The notes beneath the pieces were generated by a model. That model ran no database searches, had not been told where the DNA came from, and saw only the letters and a program-made list of their open reading frames with translations. Shown in pieces: positions 6,616 to 12,810 of a stretch of 12,810 nt of DNA. The stretch is from Candidatus Heimdallarchaeota archaeon. Its GTDB lineage: Archaea; Asgardarchaeota; Heimdallarchaeia; Heimdallarchaeales; Heimdallarchaeaceae. Position 1 is the first letter of the stretch. Every line of letters begins with the position of its first letter. A program made the position numbers and the translations under genes. The stretch covers positions 1-12,810 of the forward strand of contig DAOVRE010000015.1 in NCBI GenBank assembly GCA_030628305.1. The letters are read 5' to 3'.

Positions 6616-7548
6616 ATAAAACTCCCATTAAAGTATGAAGCAACTGTAACTTCTTCTAATAGAATTACAATCCCTAGATGGGTAACCTTTATTGAACCTG
6701 AAGATGTTATTGAAGGTTTTATCCAAGTTCCTAACGTTGACGCTTCCTATCCTTTTGAAAAGAAGGTTTCTGCTACACGTCACATAACTATAGGTTTCAT
6801 CAAAGTTTTCCTTCCTGATAAAACAATGCCGAACAGAGTGAATATAACAATCACCAAAGTGAATAAGATTGTTATTGATGATTTCTGTTTTAATCTTGTC
6901 AGTTACAAACAAGACGAAAATAAATATATAATGAATTTCTCCTCAATCAAACCCAACACTTCTATTCAATTCAAGTTAGATACTCTTGCAGAAGAATATG
7001 GAAACACACTTTTTGAACGGCAAGTATCTCAAGGGAATCATTATCTTGAACCTATTTTCGAAGAAAAAGATGGAAAATGGATCATTTCTATCTATATCAC
7101 TGCTCAAGATGATATGGGAAATGTGTTCCAATTTATATTTTTCTTAATACTCTCCCAGGAGTGCTATCAAAAATATAATACAACAATTGAAAAAATAAAA
7201 AAATTAGTTCAGCGATTCTCAACCTGGATAAACAGTAATGATGATCTTAACAAAGAAAATCTCTCAAAACTCTCTTCTCAATTGCGAGAGATTCTGGAAA
7301 AAGAAACAGAACCTAGTTATTTGGAAATGAAAGAAATTTTAAAAATGCCCACATCTGAAAGAGAAATCGTTTTAGTTGTTCTTAAAGAGCATAGGAGTGG
7401 TGGGGTAAGCCTAGAACACCTTGCACAACTTCTACGTGAATCTCAAAAGATCGTTTCAGAGGTTGTTTCAAAATTAGCTAACAAAGGTTTTCTTAGACAA
7501 CTCAAAGAGGAAGATGTAACAATTATAGACTCTTTATGGATTATCTAA
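6616..7548 (+). CDS. AbrB-like/winged-helix regulator-type protein, apparently starting at ATA
   Basis: The frame is open from the TGA at 6607-6609 to TAA 7546-7548. Its first 70 codons hold no ATG, GTG or TTG, yet they encode a convincing SpoVT/AbrB-like segment (VTSSNRITIPRWV...EPEDVIEG, residues 11-34). AGGTGA at 6604-6609 points to ATA 6616, which would read as Met-KLPLKYEAT and give 310 residues. Residues 40-180 are beta-rich and unrecognised; 185-235 are helical, perhaps coiled; 244-305 form a winged helix-turn-helix (TSEREIVLVVL, SLEHLAQLL, IVSEVVSKLANKGFL). This suggests a DNA-binding regulator with unknown target. Conventional start-finding would begin at ATG 6826 and lose the AbrB-like part. 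The ORF is certain; the start codon is an inference. Its stop abuts the stop of the convergent radical SAM gene. Confidence 0.75.
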   Translation: MKLPLKYEATVTSSNRITIPRWVTFIEPEDVIEGFIQVPNVDASYPFEKKVSATRHITIGFIKVFLPDKTMPNRVNITITKVNKIVIDDFCFNLVSYKQDENKYIMNFSSIKPNTSIQFKLDTLAEEYGNTLFERQVSQGNHYLEPIFEEKDGKWIISIYITAQDDMGNVFQFIFFLILSQECYQKYNTTIEKIKKLVQRFSTWINSNDDLNKENLSKLSSQLREILEKETEPSYLEMKEILKMPTSEREIVLVVLKEHRSGGVSLEHLAQLLRESQKIVSEVVSKLANKGFLRQLKEEDVTIIDSLWII

Positions 7549-8634
7549 TTAAGGTATGATTTCAGTAGTGTTATTATATTCAGGGTAATCGAATTGCTCT
7601 CTTTTTATAATGCCTTTCTCGATTAGTTTTTCTACATTTTTTCTTATCCCTTTTAACTCTGAGATCAAATGTTTGACAGTTGTGCAAACAAGGTTAAAAC
7701 CTTCCTCACCCCATAGTTTGTACAAATTTGCAAATAAACATCTCCCTCCACACAAATCATAATCCTCACACTCTAGACAAGTATTTTCAATTTTGGCAGA
7801 ATTTCGTAATTCTTCTGACTTATCCTTTCTGATATCTCCAACTATAGTTTTTTCGAATTCAGGAGGGAGAGGACAAAATGTTACAACCCCATCTGTGCGA
7901 ATTGCAAAACTTCTCAATCCTGCTTCACATGGTAAATCTGTTTTAGTATCATTCAATATGTTGTGAAAAATTCCTAAGAATGGAACTATTCCCTTAACAT
8001 CTCCTGTTCGCATTTCTTCTAACCAATATGAGACTAGTTTTGTTATCCCTTCATTGTATTCCTCTACCCACTTTGGAAAATCCTTCCATCTTTCATTCAT
8101 TTCATAATCCCATTGACAATCTAGCTGCCAATGCACATGATCAAATGTTAAATCTCCATCGTTCAATAAAAACAGAACGTCTTGATAAATATCCGAGACC
8201 TCAGAGACAGTCATACGTGCAATTAAATCTCCTGTGAATCCCCTTCCTCGAATATTGGCTATATTTTGTTTAATTTTATCGAAAACCCCTCTTCCTCGGT
8301 TAGTTTCTGTAACGTCTTTATTTCCATCAATTGAAATGAGAATTGTCGACATTCTATTTAGGTGTTCAGTTTTCAACTTGTGGAGCAAGATTCCATTTGT
8401 TTGCAAAGTAAAATGATTTGCAGAAATTTCACCCATAATTTCTTCAATAATCTCCAGTTCTAGCAATGGTTCTCCTCCATAGAAAGCTATGTCAGGATCC
8501 TTATCAGTTGCTAGAAAATTCTTAAGTTCCTCTATATTCCAATTAGGTGTAACTGGTAAATCTGGATGTGGTTCATTAAGACAATATGCGCATCGAAGAT
8601 TGCAGTCATTAGAGGTGATTATGAACCAGTTCAT
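7549..8634 (-). CDS. Radical SAM/SPASM enzyme, putative peptide-modifying (AF1577-like)
   Basis: This 361-residue cytoplasmic enzyme begins MNWFIITSNDCNLRCAYC. The CxxxCxxC motif for the SAM-binding 4Fe-4S cluster is at Cys11, 15 and 18, followed by GGEP at 53-56. A SPASM-type C-terminal cluster domain has Cys at about 236, 254, 286, 289, 295 (in CGGRC), 299 and 317. The tail (WGEEGF, VCTTVKHLI, ending NNTTEIIP) recalls the archaeal AF1577-type radical SAM proteins (TIGR04084), which are described as putative peptide modifiers. Their substrate is not known, and I see no precursor peptide gene nearby. ATG 8634 is preferred over TTG 8649 because GAAGGT lies just ahead of it and a TATA-like element is about 34 bases upstream. 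It converges with the regulator-type gene with zero bases between stops. Confidence 0.88.
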   Translation of the reverse strand: MNWFIITSNDCNLRCAYCLNEPHPDLPVTPNWNIEELKNFLATDKDPDIAFYGGEPLLELEIIEEIMGEISANHFTLQTNGILLHKLKTEHLNRMSTILISIDGNKDVTETNRGRGVFDKIKQNIANIRGRGFTGDLIARMTVSEVSDIYQDVLFLLNDGDLTFDHVHWQLDCQWDYEMNERWKDFPKWVEEYNEGITKLVSYWLEEMRTGDVKGIVPFLGIFHNILNDTKTDLPCEAGLRSFAIRTDGVVTFCPLPPEFEKTIVGDIRKDKSEELRNSAKIENTCLECEDYDLCGGRCLFANLYKLWGEEGFNLVCTTVKHLISELKGIRKNVEKLIEKGIIKREQFDYPEYNNTTEIIP

Positions 8635-8662
8635 TTTACCTTCAAACAAGAAAATGACTTGC

Positions 8663-8674
8663 CATATTAAAATT
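8663..8674 (-). promoter_or_regulatory. TATA-like box for the radical SAM gene
   Basis: On the minus strand this reads AATTTTAATATG and is centred about 34 bases before ATG 8634. It would give a short leader containing the GAAGGT ribosome site. Confidence 0.45.
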
Positions 8675-8688
8675 CAATTGTGTGTAAC

Positions 8689-8718
8689 AAAAAGAAAAGA
8701 AAGAAAAGAAAAAAAGAA
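8689..8718. other. 30-base uninterrupted purine tract in the divergent spacer
   Basis: Thirty consecutive A/G bases on the plus strand (a pyrimidine tract on the minus strand) lie 15 bases upstream of the radical SAM TATA element. It could be a terminator-like or regulatory tract, or a low-complexity stretch. The rest of 8635-9094 holds the two promoters, a small hairpin (8993-9012) and no gene that I can support. Confidence 0.35.
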
Positions 8719-8962
8719 CTCTATGTATGTCAGAAATCTATCGTGCTTTACCATTATTGAAATTCCTAAATTGCGCTGAAACTTGTTTCTTAGAACTCTA
8801 ATGTGGAATTATTTGTTTTACTTGAAATTTTATTGACACTTCTTCTTCCATACTTTCGCATTTCATTCAAAAACATGATTCTATAGTGTCTTGTGCTCTA
8901 AGTAGCTAATTTAAAGAAATACAAAGAAGAGTCGCATTACTTTCGTTGCCCTCTGCATATTG

Positions 8963-8972
8963 TTTATATTAA
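8963..8972 (+). promoter_or_regulatory. TATA-like box for the longin/DENN-like gene
   Basis: TTTATATTAA would start transcription near 8993, giving a leader of about 100 bases. A five-pair hairpin AACTG/CAGTT (8993-9012) would sit at the very 5' end of that transcript. The spacing is reasonable, but the leader is long for this genome segment. Confidence 0.38.
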
Positions 8973-9094
8973 TAGAAGCCACACGTTATATCAACTGGGG
9001 TTCAAATCAGTTTCAATAATTATCTACCTACATTAGGTGAGATACTTAGAAGATTCATCGAGTGATAAACTCATAATACTAGCGGAAAGTGAAT

Positions 9095-10072
9095 ATGTTG
9101 AAGATTCTCATTACATCTAAGAATGGAGAATTGCTCTATCAGTATGATAGTTTTAGTGAAAACAAAATTCATGATAATTCTTTGGTTACTGGTTTAATCA
9201 GTGCAATTGTTGCCCTTTCTTCCGAAGTAGTAAATTCTTTTCCTCGTGAAATAGAGTTTGAGGGTAAAATACTCTATTTCTATACAGAAAATGAGTTAAT
9301 TGTTGCTCTTCTTGTTAATATTGAAGCCCCTTTCAATGGTGATATTCTCCCTATTCTTCTCGCAGAATTCAAGAAAGTCCAAGAGCAGTACAATTTCAGT
9401 ATTTATCAGGCTATCAAGTATGAAGAGGAAGTTTCAATAGAAATAAAATCTGCTCTTGCTGAATATTTATCTAATATGCAAAAAAATATGCTCAATGTTA
9501 TTGAGAAAACTGATTTAACTGATTATAAGTCCTTGATTAAGTTGAAAAATGTCGCGAAAGACTTGATGTTTGATGGGTCAAGAGAGTTTCTGTCATTTGA
9601 AATTATTTCTCGCTTGGTTCCTGAAGGTCTAGATAAAGTACTCTATGGTCTAATTGTAGGGATCCCAGTTATAGTTGTAGGAAATCGAAACCTTGTTGAG
9701 TCCATGATTCATTCATTGCGTCTTCTTTCTCCAACTAAACTACTAAATGTCAAACCATGGTCTTTCAAATATGAAATTGGCTATGACATTATTGGTACAA
9801 ATGATTACGATAAGCTTTTACCTTCAAGTACATTGGTCATTGTCAACATTGATGAAGGGATTGTTTTTGGAGGACACTCGTCAGCATATTTTAAAGATAT
9901 AATTAAACAGATTTCAAATCTGAATGCTGTAGAATCTTTTACATTTCTAAGAACAGAGTTGGATTGGGTCTTCCAATCTCTGGAATCATTATCTATTCGC
10001 AGTCACTCTAAAGATACTCTTCCTCTGGAAAAACAGATGATTCTTTTTGAATTACTTAAACGCCTTCATTGA
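9095..10072 (+). CDS. Longin-like domain protein with a DENN-like C-terminal half
   Basis: This 325-residue soluble protein begins MLKILITSKNGELLYQYDSF. Residues 1-115 have the alternating strand-helix pattern of a longin/roadblock-like domain: two N-terminal strands, a long helix (VTGLISAIVALSSEVV), then strands around EIEFEGKILYFYT and ELIVALLVN. A helical linker (115-165) follows. Residues 165-260 read LDKVLYGLIVGIPVIVVGNRNLVE...LRLLSPTKL...KPW, the shape of the DENN core (helix, small-residue loop, VIVVG strand, helix, L-x-P). A longin-type domain followed by DENN is the architecture of eukaryotic folliculin/DENN proteins, which regulate small GTPases. The longin call is moderately sure; the DENN call is a visual inference. 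ATG 9095 is preferred to GTG 9089. It appears to be transcribed alone. Confidence 0.75.
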   Translation: MLKILITSKNGELLYQYDSFSENKIHDNSLVTGLISAIVALSSEVVNSFPREIEFEGKILYFYTENELIVALLVNIEAPFNGDILPILLAEFKKVQEQYNFSIYQAIKYEEEVSIEIKSALAEYLSNMQKNMLNVIEKTDLTDYKSLIKLKNVAKDLMFDGSREFLSFEIISRLVPEGLDKVLYGLIVGIPVIVVGNRNLVESMIHSLRLLSPTKLLNVKPWSFKYEIGYDIIGTNDYDKLLPSSTLVIVNIDEGIVFGGHSSAYFKDIIKQISNLNAVESFTFLRTELDWVFQSLESLSIRSHSKDTLPLEKQMILFELLKRLH

Positions 10073-10097
10073 TTTGTTTCTTCACAAAATAGTGAAG

Positions 10098-10106
10098 TTT
10101 ATAATG
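10098..10106 (+). promoter_or_regulatory. TATA-like box for the three-gene membrane-protein operon
   Basis: TTTATAATG is centred about 31 bases before ATG 10133, with no ribosome site in between. It would yield a nearly leaderless transcript covering the three overlapping small genes. Confidence 0.42.
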
Positions 10107-10132
10107 TTCCATACAAATGGGCATTTAGTTCT

Positions 10133-10456
10133 ATGAGTTCCTCTGAGCAAAAAAATGAAAAATCTAGATTAGATTGGATAAGATTCAAGAAACATTCTTT
10201 AGTAGGAAAAATAATTTTTGTAAGTACAGTTTGCTTTTTTGGTGTTTTGTTGCTATTCAACTTCTTTACTTTGCTCTATGGAAGGTGGACAGAATTAGGC
10301 ATATATTCAGTTTGGCTTCTGTTTGGATGGCTATTCTTCTCTGTGTTGATTTACATTAGTTTTAAGATCATCTCTATGGTTATGACCAAAGGTAGCAAAG
10401 AGATTAAAGAACTGGAAAATTTACCTCCTGAAGAAAGTATACCGGATAAAAAGTGA
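10133..10456 (+). CDS. Small two-helix membrane protein, first of an overlapping trio
   Basis: This 107-residue protein begins MSSSEQKNEK. A charged N-terminal segment (1-24) is followed by two hydrophobic helices at about 26-49 and 56-82, and an acidic/basic tail ending PDKK. The topology is a hairpin with both ends probably in the cytoplasm. Its TGA stop overlaps the GTG start of the next gene by four bases (GTGA), a classic sign of translational coupling. I recognise no family and no catalytic motif. As first gene of the trio it sets the promoter and is probably leaderless. Confidence 0.68.
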   Translation: MSSSEQKNEKSRLDWIRFKKHSLVGKIIFVSTVCFFGVLLLFNFFTLLYGRWTELGIYSVWLLFGWLFFSVLIYISFKIISMVMTKGSKEIKELENLPPEESIPDKK

Positions 10457-10770
10457 TTAAATTGACAGTGTGGAACGTACAACGTCAGCATAGCAAACTC
10501 TATCTGATTGTAATTGGATCAATTTATGTATTAATGGTAGCAGCAATTATAGTTCTAGCAGCTATTGCAAACGATTGGTTATTCTGGATATTTGCCTCTC
10601 TAACAAACATAGCTATTATTGCAATCGGTGTGAAACGATTCATCAAGATATTGAAACCTAGAGTAGTTAGTGCTCCCTTGGGAGAAACTTTATCATATAG
10701 AAGAACTACAATAGAAAATGAGGATAGGATAGAGAAAACTGAGAGTAATGAAGATGGAGAAAACAAATAA
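10453..10770 (+). CDS. Small two-helix membrane protein, second of an overlapping trio
   Basis: This 105-residue protein starts at GTG within the GTGA overlap with the previous stop. It begins MIKLTVWNVQRQ, has two hydrophobic helices at about 16-38 and 42-63, then a basic segment (KRFIKILKPR) and a long acidic tail rich in Glu, Asp and Asn. The build matches its neighbours on both sides, but the sequence does not obviously match. An ATG-started alternative is absent in the N-terminal region, so GTG is accepted. It overlaps the third gene by 23 bases. Function unknown. Confidence 0.66.
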   Translation: MIKLTVWNVQRQHSKLYLIVIGSIYVLMVAAIIVLAAIANDWLFWIFASLTNIAIIAIGVKRFIKILKPRVVSAPLGETLSYRRTTIENEDRIEKTESNEDGENK

Positions 10771-11008
10771 GGCAAGTATTTCACGAGTCTCAACAATCTC
10801 AAGTTTTGTCATGTTTTTTGGTACATTTGGTATAGTATTTCTACTTGCATTTATAGAATCAATCACTGTGGATTGGTATCCCGAAATTTGGGGTATTATC
10901 TTCATTTTGTTAACTTTTGGATTCAGTTTGTCTTATATTATGTGTCAAAAAATTCTTGGAAGAGCAAAGAAGAAAAAATCTGAGGGATTAGAACAAAACA
11001 ACATTTAA
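10748..11008 (+). CDS. Small two-helix membrane protein, third of an overlapping trio
   Basis: This 86-residue protein begins MKMEKTNKAS; a second in-frame ATG at 10754 is an alternative start. Two hydrophobic helices (about 19-38 and 46-66) are followed by a basic patch (RAKKKK) and a short polar tail. GAGAG shortly before the ATG may serve as ribosome site, helped by the 23-base overlap with the previous gene. Three consecutive genes of the same build, each overlapping the next, suggest that their products form one membrane complex. That is an inference from layout only. Confidence 0.64.
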   Translation: MKMEKTNKASISRVSTISSFVMFFGTFGIVFLLAFIESITVDWYPEIWGIIFILLTFGFSLSYIMCQKILGRAKKKKSEGLEQNNI

Positions 11009-11034
11009 CACGTATTCGAACAGTCTTACCCAGC

Positions 11035-11044
11035 TTTAAATATT
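11035..11044 (+). promoter_or_regulatory. TATA-like box for the gene at 11065
   Basis: TTTAAATATT is centred about 25 bases before ATG 11065, the spacing for a leaderless start. A TATTTTTTTATA tract lies between, where a ribosome site would otherwise be expected. Confidence 0.45.
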
Positions 11045-11064
11045 ATGTAGAGTATTTTTTTATA

Positions 11065-11313
11065 ATGGATACTGCCGACAATATACGGGATAGTAGGATA
11101 TTTGAGAAATCTATCCCCTTGATTCGTAGATGCATGAAAGAAAAAGTTAGCGTCTCCCTTCTTTTGTCAACGCTAAAATTAATGGATATGGGACTGATCA
11201 AGGAAGTCGAAGATTTGAACAGTTTTATGGAAAAAAGAGTTGAAATAAATCCCAATCGTGTACATGATGTAGAAAAAATCAAGGGTATGATTGTTCATCG
11301 CTATTTTGAATGA
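11065..11313 (+). CDS. Small soluble helical protein, unknown function
   Basis: This 82-residue charged protein begins MDTADNIRDSRIFEK. It is predicted to be mainly helical, with no membrane segment and no cysteine pair (one Cys, at residue 23). Residues 25-46 (KEKVSVSLLLSTLKLMDMGLI) look like a helix-turn-helix-sized unit with a hydrophobic core, but I cannot assign a DNA-binding domain. The probable leaderless promoter at 11035-11044 supports expression. The 3' end overlaps the convergent ACD alpha gene by 13 bases, so transcription of each may affect the other. Confidence 0.55.
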   Translation: MDTADNIRDSRIFEKSIPLIRRCMKEKVSVSLLLSTLKLMDMGLIKEVEDLNSFMEKRVEINPNRVHDVEKIKGMIVHRYFE

Positions 11314-12671
11314 TTTTTCATTCTTTCATAAAGAACTTTTGCTGCAAAAGCTGCTTCTCTTGGAGAAAGAAATATAGGCGCTTTCTCTTGTTCTGCAAAA
11401 CCTTTTATCGCCTCAAGTATTGATCCACTCATAAATATTGGGAAAATGGGTTTTTTTCTACCAGACTCATTCCAGGCTTTTATTACTCCTTTGTAGTGTT
11501 CATCTGGTTTCATTTCTAAAAATGTAGGGACAACACAACATGGAACAACAATGTCAATATTTGGATCTTCTAGCATTAATTTTGTAACTTGATAATAACT
11601 TTCCCCATTTGCTCCAGCAATCATATCGAGCGGATTAACCTTTTTTACCAAAGGAATCACATGAGGGTCGATTTTTTGTTTGAACTCCTCAGAGAATTCA
11701 ACAAGTTCTAACCCCATTTCTTCAGAGTGATCACTGAACAAAACAGCTGAACCACCTGAATTAGTTAAAACACCAATTTTTCCTCCTAGAGGTTCAGGTA
11801 GGAATGAAAATGCCTTTATCGCTGCAATATAATCGCCTAAGCTTTCACACAAAGTAGCTCCAGCTTGTTTAACGGCAGTTTTAAGAGAGTTATAGTCAGT
11901 TGCAATTGAACCTGTATGGCTACTTGCACTTTTCATCCCCGCAGCTGTTCTACCACCTTTGAGGACCACAGTTGGTTTTTTAGCAGCAAGCTCAACAAGT
12001 TTATTGTAAAACGCTCTTCCATTAATTACATTTTCTAGATAAATAGTAACTACCTTAGTATTCTCATCTAAGATGAAATACTCCAGAAGATCTGTAAGAT
12101 TGACATCTATCATGTTGCCTAGATTAGCAAATTTGGAAAAACCTAATCCTTGCCACCACATCTCATAGAGAATCGCTGCTCCGAAAGAACCCGATTGAGT
12201 TACCATGCTTACATTGCCTTCAATAGGTGTTTGAACAAAGGAAGCATTCATGCCTATGTCAATATTCTGTATCCCGACACAATTGGGGCCAATCAATCTC
12301 ATCCCTGCATCCAAACCTTTGAGTTTCATCTCTTTTTCAATTCTTTTTCCTTCCTCATTTATCTCCCCAAATCCTGCTGAAACAATAATAACACGTTTAA
12401 CTTTTTTCTCAATGCATTGATCAATAACGGAGTCTACGACATTTGCTGGCACTAAAATGATTGCGATATCGATATCATCTGAGATGTCTAAGATAGAGTT
12501 GTAGGTTTTTAAACCTTCTATTTCTTTGCTTCCATGAGAAACGAGATATACTTTACTTGTTAGATTTTTATTTTTCAAAATGTTTGTTGTTACTGCATTA
12601 CCGAATTTTTTTGGATCTGCTGTAGCTCCTATGATGGCAATAGATTTAGGATAAAAGAATACAGAAAGCAT
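11301..12671 (-). CDS. acdA: Acetyl-CoA synthetase (ADP-forming), alpha subunit
   Basis: This 456-residue subunit begins MLSVFFYPKSIAIIGAT. ADP-forming acyl-CoA synthetase converts acyl-CoA, ADP and phosphate to the free acid, CoA and ATP, the energy-yielding last step of peptide and sugar fermentation in many archaea. Visible features are a CoA-binding Rossmann-type N-terminus (SIAIIGAT...), RLIGPNCVG (125-133), VTQSGSFG (157-164) with a second ligase-CoA domain, and SSHTGS around His252, the phosphohistidine of the alpha subunit. The length equals that of stand-alone alpha subunits, so an ATP-grasp beta subunit must be encoded elsewhere. In-frame ATGs at 12683 and 12719 would extend it, but family alignment favours 12671, four bases after the upstream stop. 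GAGGT overlapping the preceding gene may act as ribosome site. The iorA-like neighbour suggests aryl or branched acyl-CoA substrates. Confidence 0.92.
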   Translation of the reverse strand: MLSVFFYPKSIAIIGATADPKKFGNAVTTNILKNKNLTSKVYLVSHGSKEIEGLKTYNSILDISDDIDIAIILVPANVVDSVIDQCIEKKVKRVIIVSAGFGEINEEGKRIEKEMKLKGLDAGMRLIGPNCVGIQNIDIGMNASFVQTPIEGNVSMVTQSGSFGAAILYEMWWQGLGFSKFANLGNMIDVNLTDLLEYFILDENTKVVTIYLENVINGRAFYNKLVELAAKKPTVVLKGGRTAAGMKSASSHTGSIATDYNSLKTAVKQAGATLCESLGDYIAAIKAFSFLPEPLGGKIGVLTNSGGSAVLFSDHSEEMGLELVEFSEEFKQKIDPHVIPLVKKVNPLDMIAGANGESYYQVTKLMLEDPNIDIVVPCCVVPTFLEMKPDEHYKGVIKAWNESGRKKPIFPIFMSGSILEAIKGFAEQEKAPIFLSPREAAFAAKVLYERMKNHSK

Positions 12672-12675
12672 AAAC

Positions 12676-12810
12676 TTAAGCATCAACCTCGTATATAGCA
12701 TTTTGAGGGCATACATCAATGCATACTTTGCAGCCCCTACAAATTGATTGTTCTATTGACACTTTTTTGACATCCTCACTAAAATTCAGTGCCTGACAAC
12801 CAAACTTATT
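12676..12810 (-). CDS. iorA: C-terminal 4Fe-4S domain, probably indolepyruvate:ferredoxin oxidoreductase alpha subunit (partial)
   Basis: The minus strand is open from the window edge to TAA at 12678-12676, giving 44 residues that end YEVDA. It shows CRGCKVCIDVCP, the CxxCxxCxxxCP signature of a 4Fe-4S cluster, preceded by FGCQAL, whose Cys would close a first cluster. The order (GC-x-AL, about 17 residues, then CxGCxVCxxVCPxxAI) is that of the C-terminus of IorA, which oxidises indolepyruvate and other aryl pyruvates to aryl-acetyl-CoA and passes electrons to ferredoxin. A stand-alone two-cluster ferredoxin or another oxidoreductase subunit is possible because only the end is visible. It sits four bases upstream of the ACD alpha gene, its natural pathway partner. 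Confidence 0.75.
   Translation of the reverse strand, partial: NKFGCQALNFSEDVKKVSIEQSICRGCKVCIDVCPQNAIYEVDA

Noticed and set aside
6628..6912. Minus-strand ORF of 94 codons
   Set aside because: It lies opposite the N-terminal coding part of the regulator-type gene, has no promoter or ribosome site and shows no protein-like pattern.
6826..7548. ATG 6826 as the start of the AbrB-like/winged-helix gene
   Set aside because: It has no ribosome site and would cut away 70 codons that are open, in frame and encode a recognisable AbrB-like segment preceded by AGGTGA.
8489..8779. Plus-strand ORF of 96 codons running from the radical SAM gene into the spacer
   Set aside because: Its first half is the complement of the conserved CxxxCxxC region and its second half translates the purine tract into Lys/Glu repeats.
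8991..9012. GGGGTTCAAATC looks like the T-loop of a tRNA
   Set aside because: The expected five-pair T stem does not form, only AACTG/CAGTT around a ten-base loop, and no acceptor stem, D arm or anticodon arm can be placed upstream.
9037..9120. 27-codon GTG ORF overlapping the start of the longin-like gene
   Set aside because: It has no ribosome site of its own (AGGTGA overlaps the GTG itself) and no recognisable features, so there is no support for it beyond being open.
10524..10905. Two overlapping minus-strand ORFs opposite the small membrane-protein genes
   Set aside because: They mirror hydrophobic helix codons of the plus-strand genes, which have start coupling and a promoter; the minus ORFs have neither.
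12150..12380. Plus-strand ORF of 76 codons
   Set aside because: It lies wholly opposite the strongly conserved CoA-ligase region of the ACD alpha gene and is a shadow.

Overview
The window is AT-rich and archaeal in its signals. TATA-box-like promoters lie about 25 bases ahead of several starts, some of them apparently leaderless. Other genes carry GGTGA/GAGGT-type ribosome sites, and poly-T/poly-pyrimidine tracts follow gene ends. The gene content is an ADP-forming acetyl-CoA synthetase subunit beside an indolepyruvate oxidoreductase-like ferredoxin end, a secreted membrane-anchored subtilase, a longin-like protein with a DENN-like C-terminal half, and many small two-helix membrane proteins. 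This suits an Asgard (Promethearchaeota) archaeon, perhaps of the Heimdall group. The lineage is an inference from gene style, not from a marker gene.

Layout. At the left edge, a truncated membrane-protein gene (1-245, minus) diverges from a large S8 protease (399-3251, plus). The next stretch, 3252-4412, is a small accessory island. It holds a decayed copy of the promoter and 5' end of the gene at 4413, a 21-codon ORF with a strong ribosome site, a coiled-coil antitoxin-like gene (3649-3954), and a TumE-family toxin gene (3930-4334) broken by one in-frame TGA where the family appears to have Trp. The intact two-helix gene follows at 4413-4769.

An overlapping pair follows: a helical protein that reads like two divergent TFIIB cyclin repeats (4943-5842), and a multi-spanning M50-like membrane protein whose HExxH motif reads HQxxH (5808-6548). 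A regulator-like gene with an AbrB-like N-terminus and a winged helix (6616-7548) has no ATG/GTG/TTG in its conserved N-terminal region and appears to start at ATA behind a well-placed AGGTGA. It converges stop-to-stop with a radical SAM/SPASM enzyme (7549-8634, minus).

A 460-base divergent spacer leads to the longin/DENN-like gene (9095-10072). Three small two-helix membrane-protein genes joined by overlaps follow (10133-11008), then a small soluble protein (11065-11313). That gene converges with the ACD alpha subunit (11301-12671, minus), which lies 4 bases after the truncated iorA-like end (12676-12810, minus).

Functional links. The last two genes fit fermentation of aromatic amino acids: a 2-oxoacid is oxidised to an acyl-CoA with ferredoxin, then ATP is made by ACD. 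The toxin-antitoxin pair looks like a module whose toxin has been inactivated. The rest is unknown or tentative, and the best leads are the longin/DENN-like protein, the TFB-like/M50-like pair and the ATA start.
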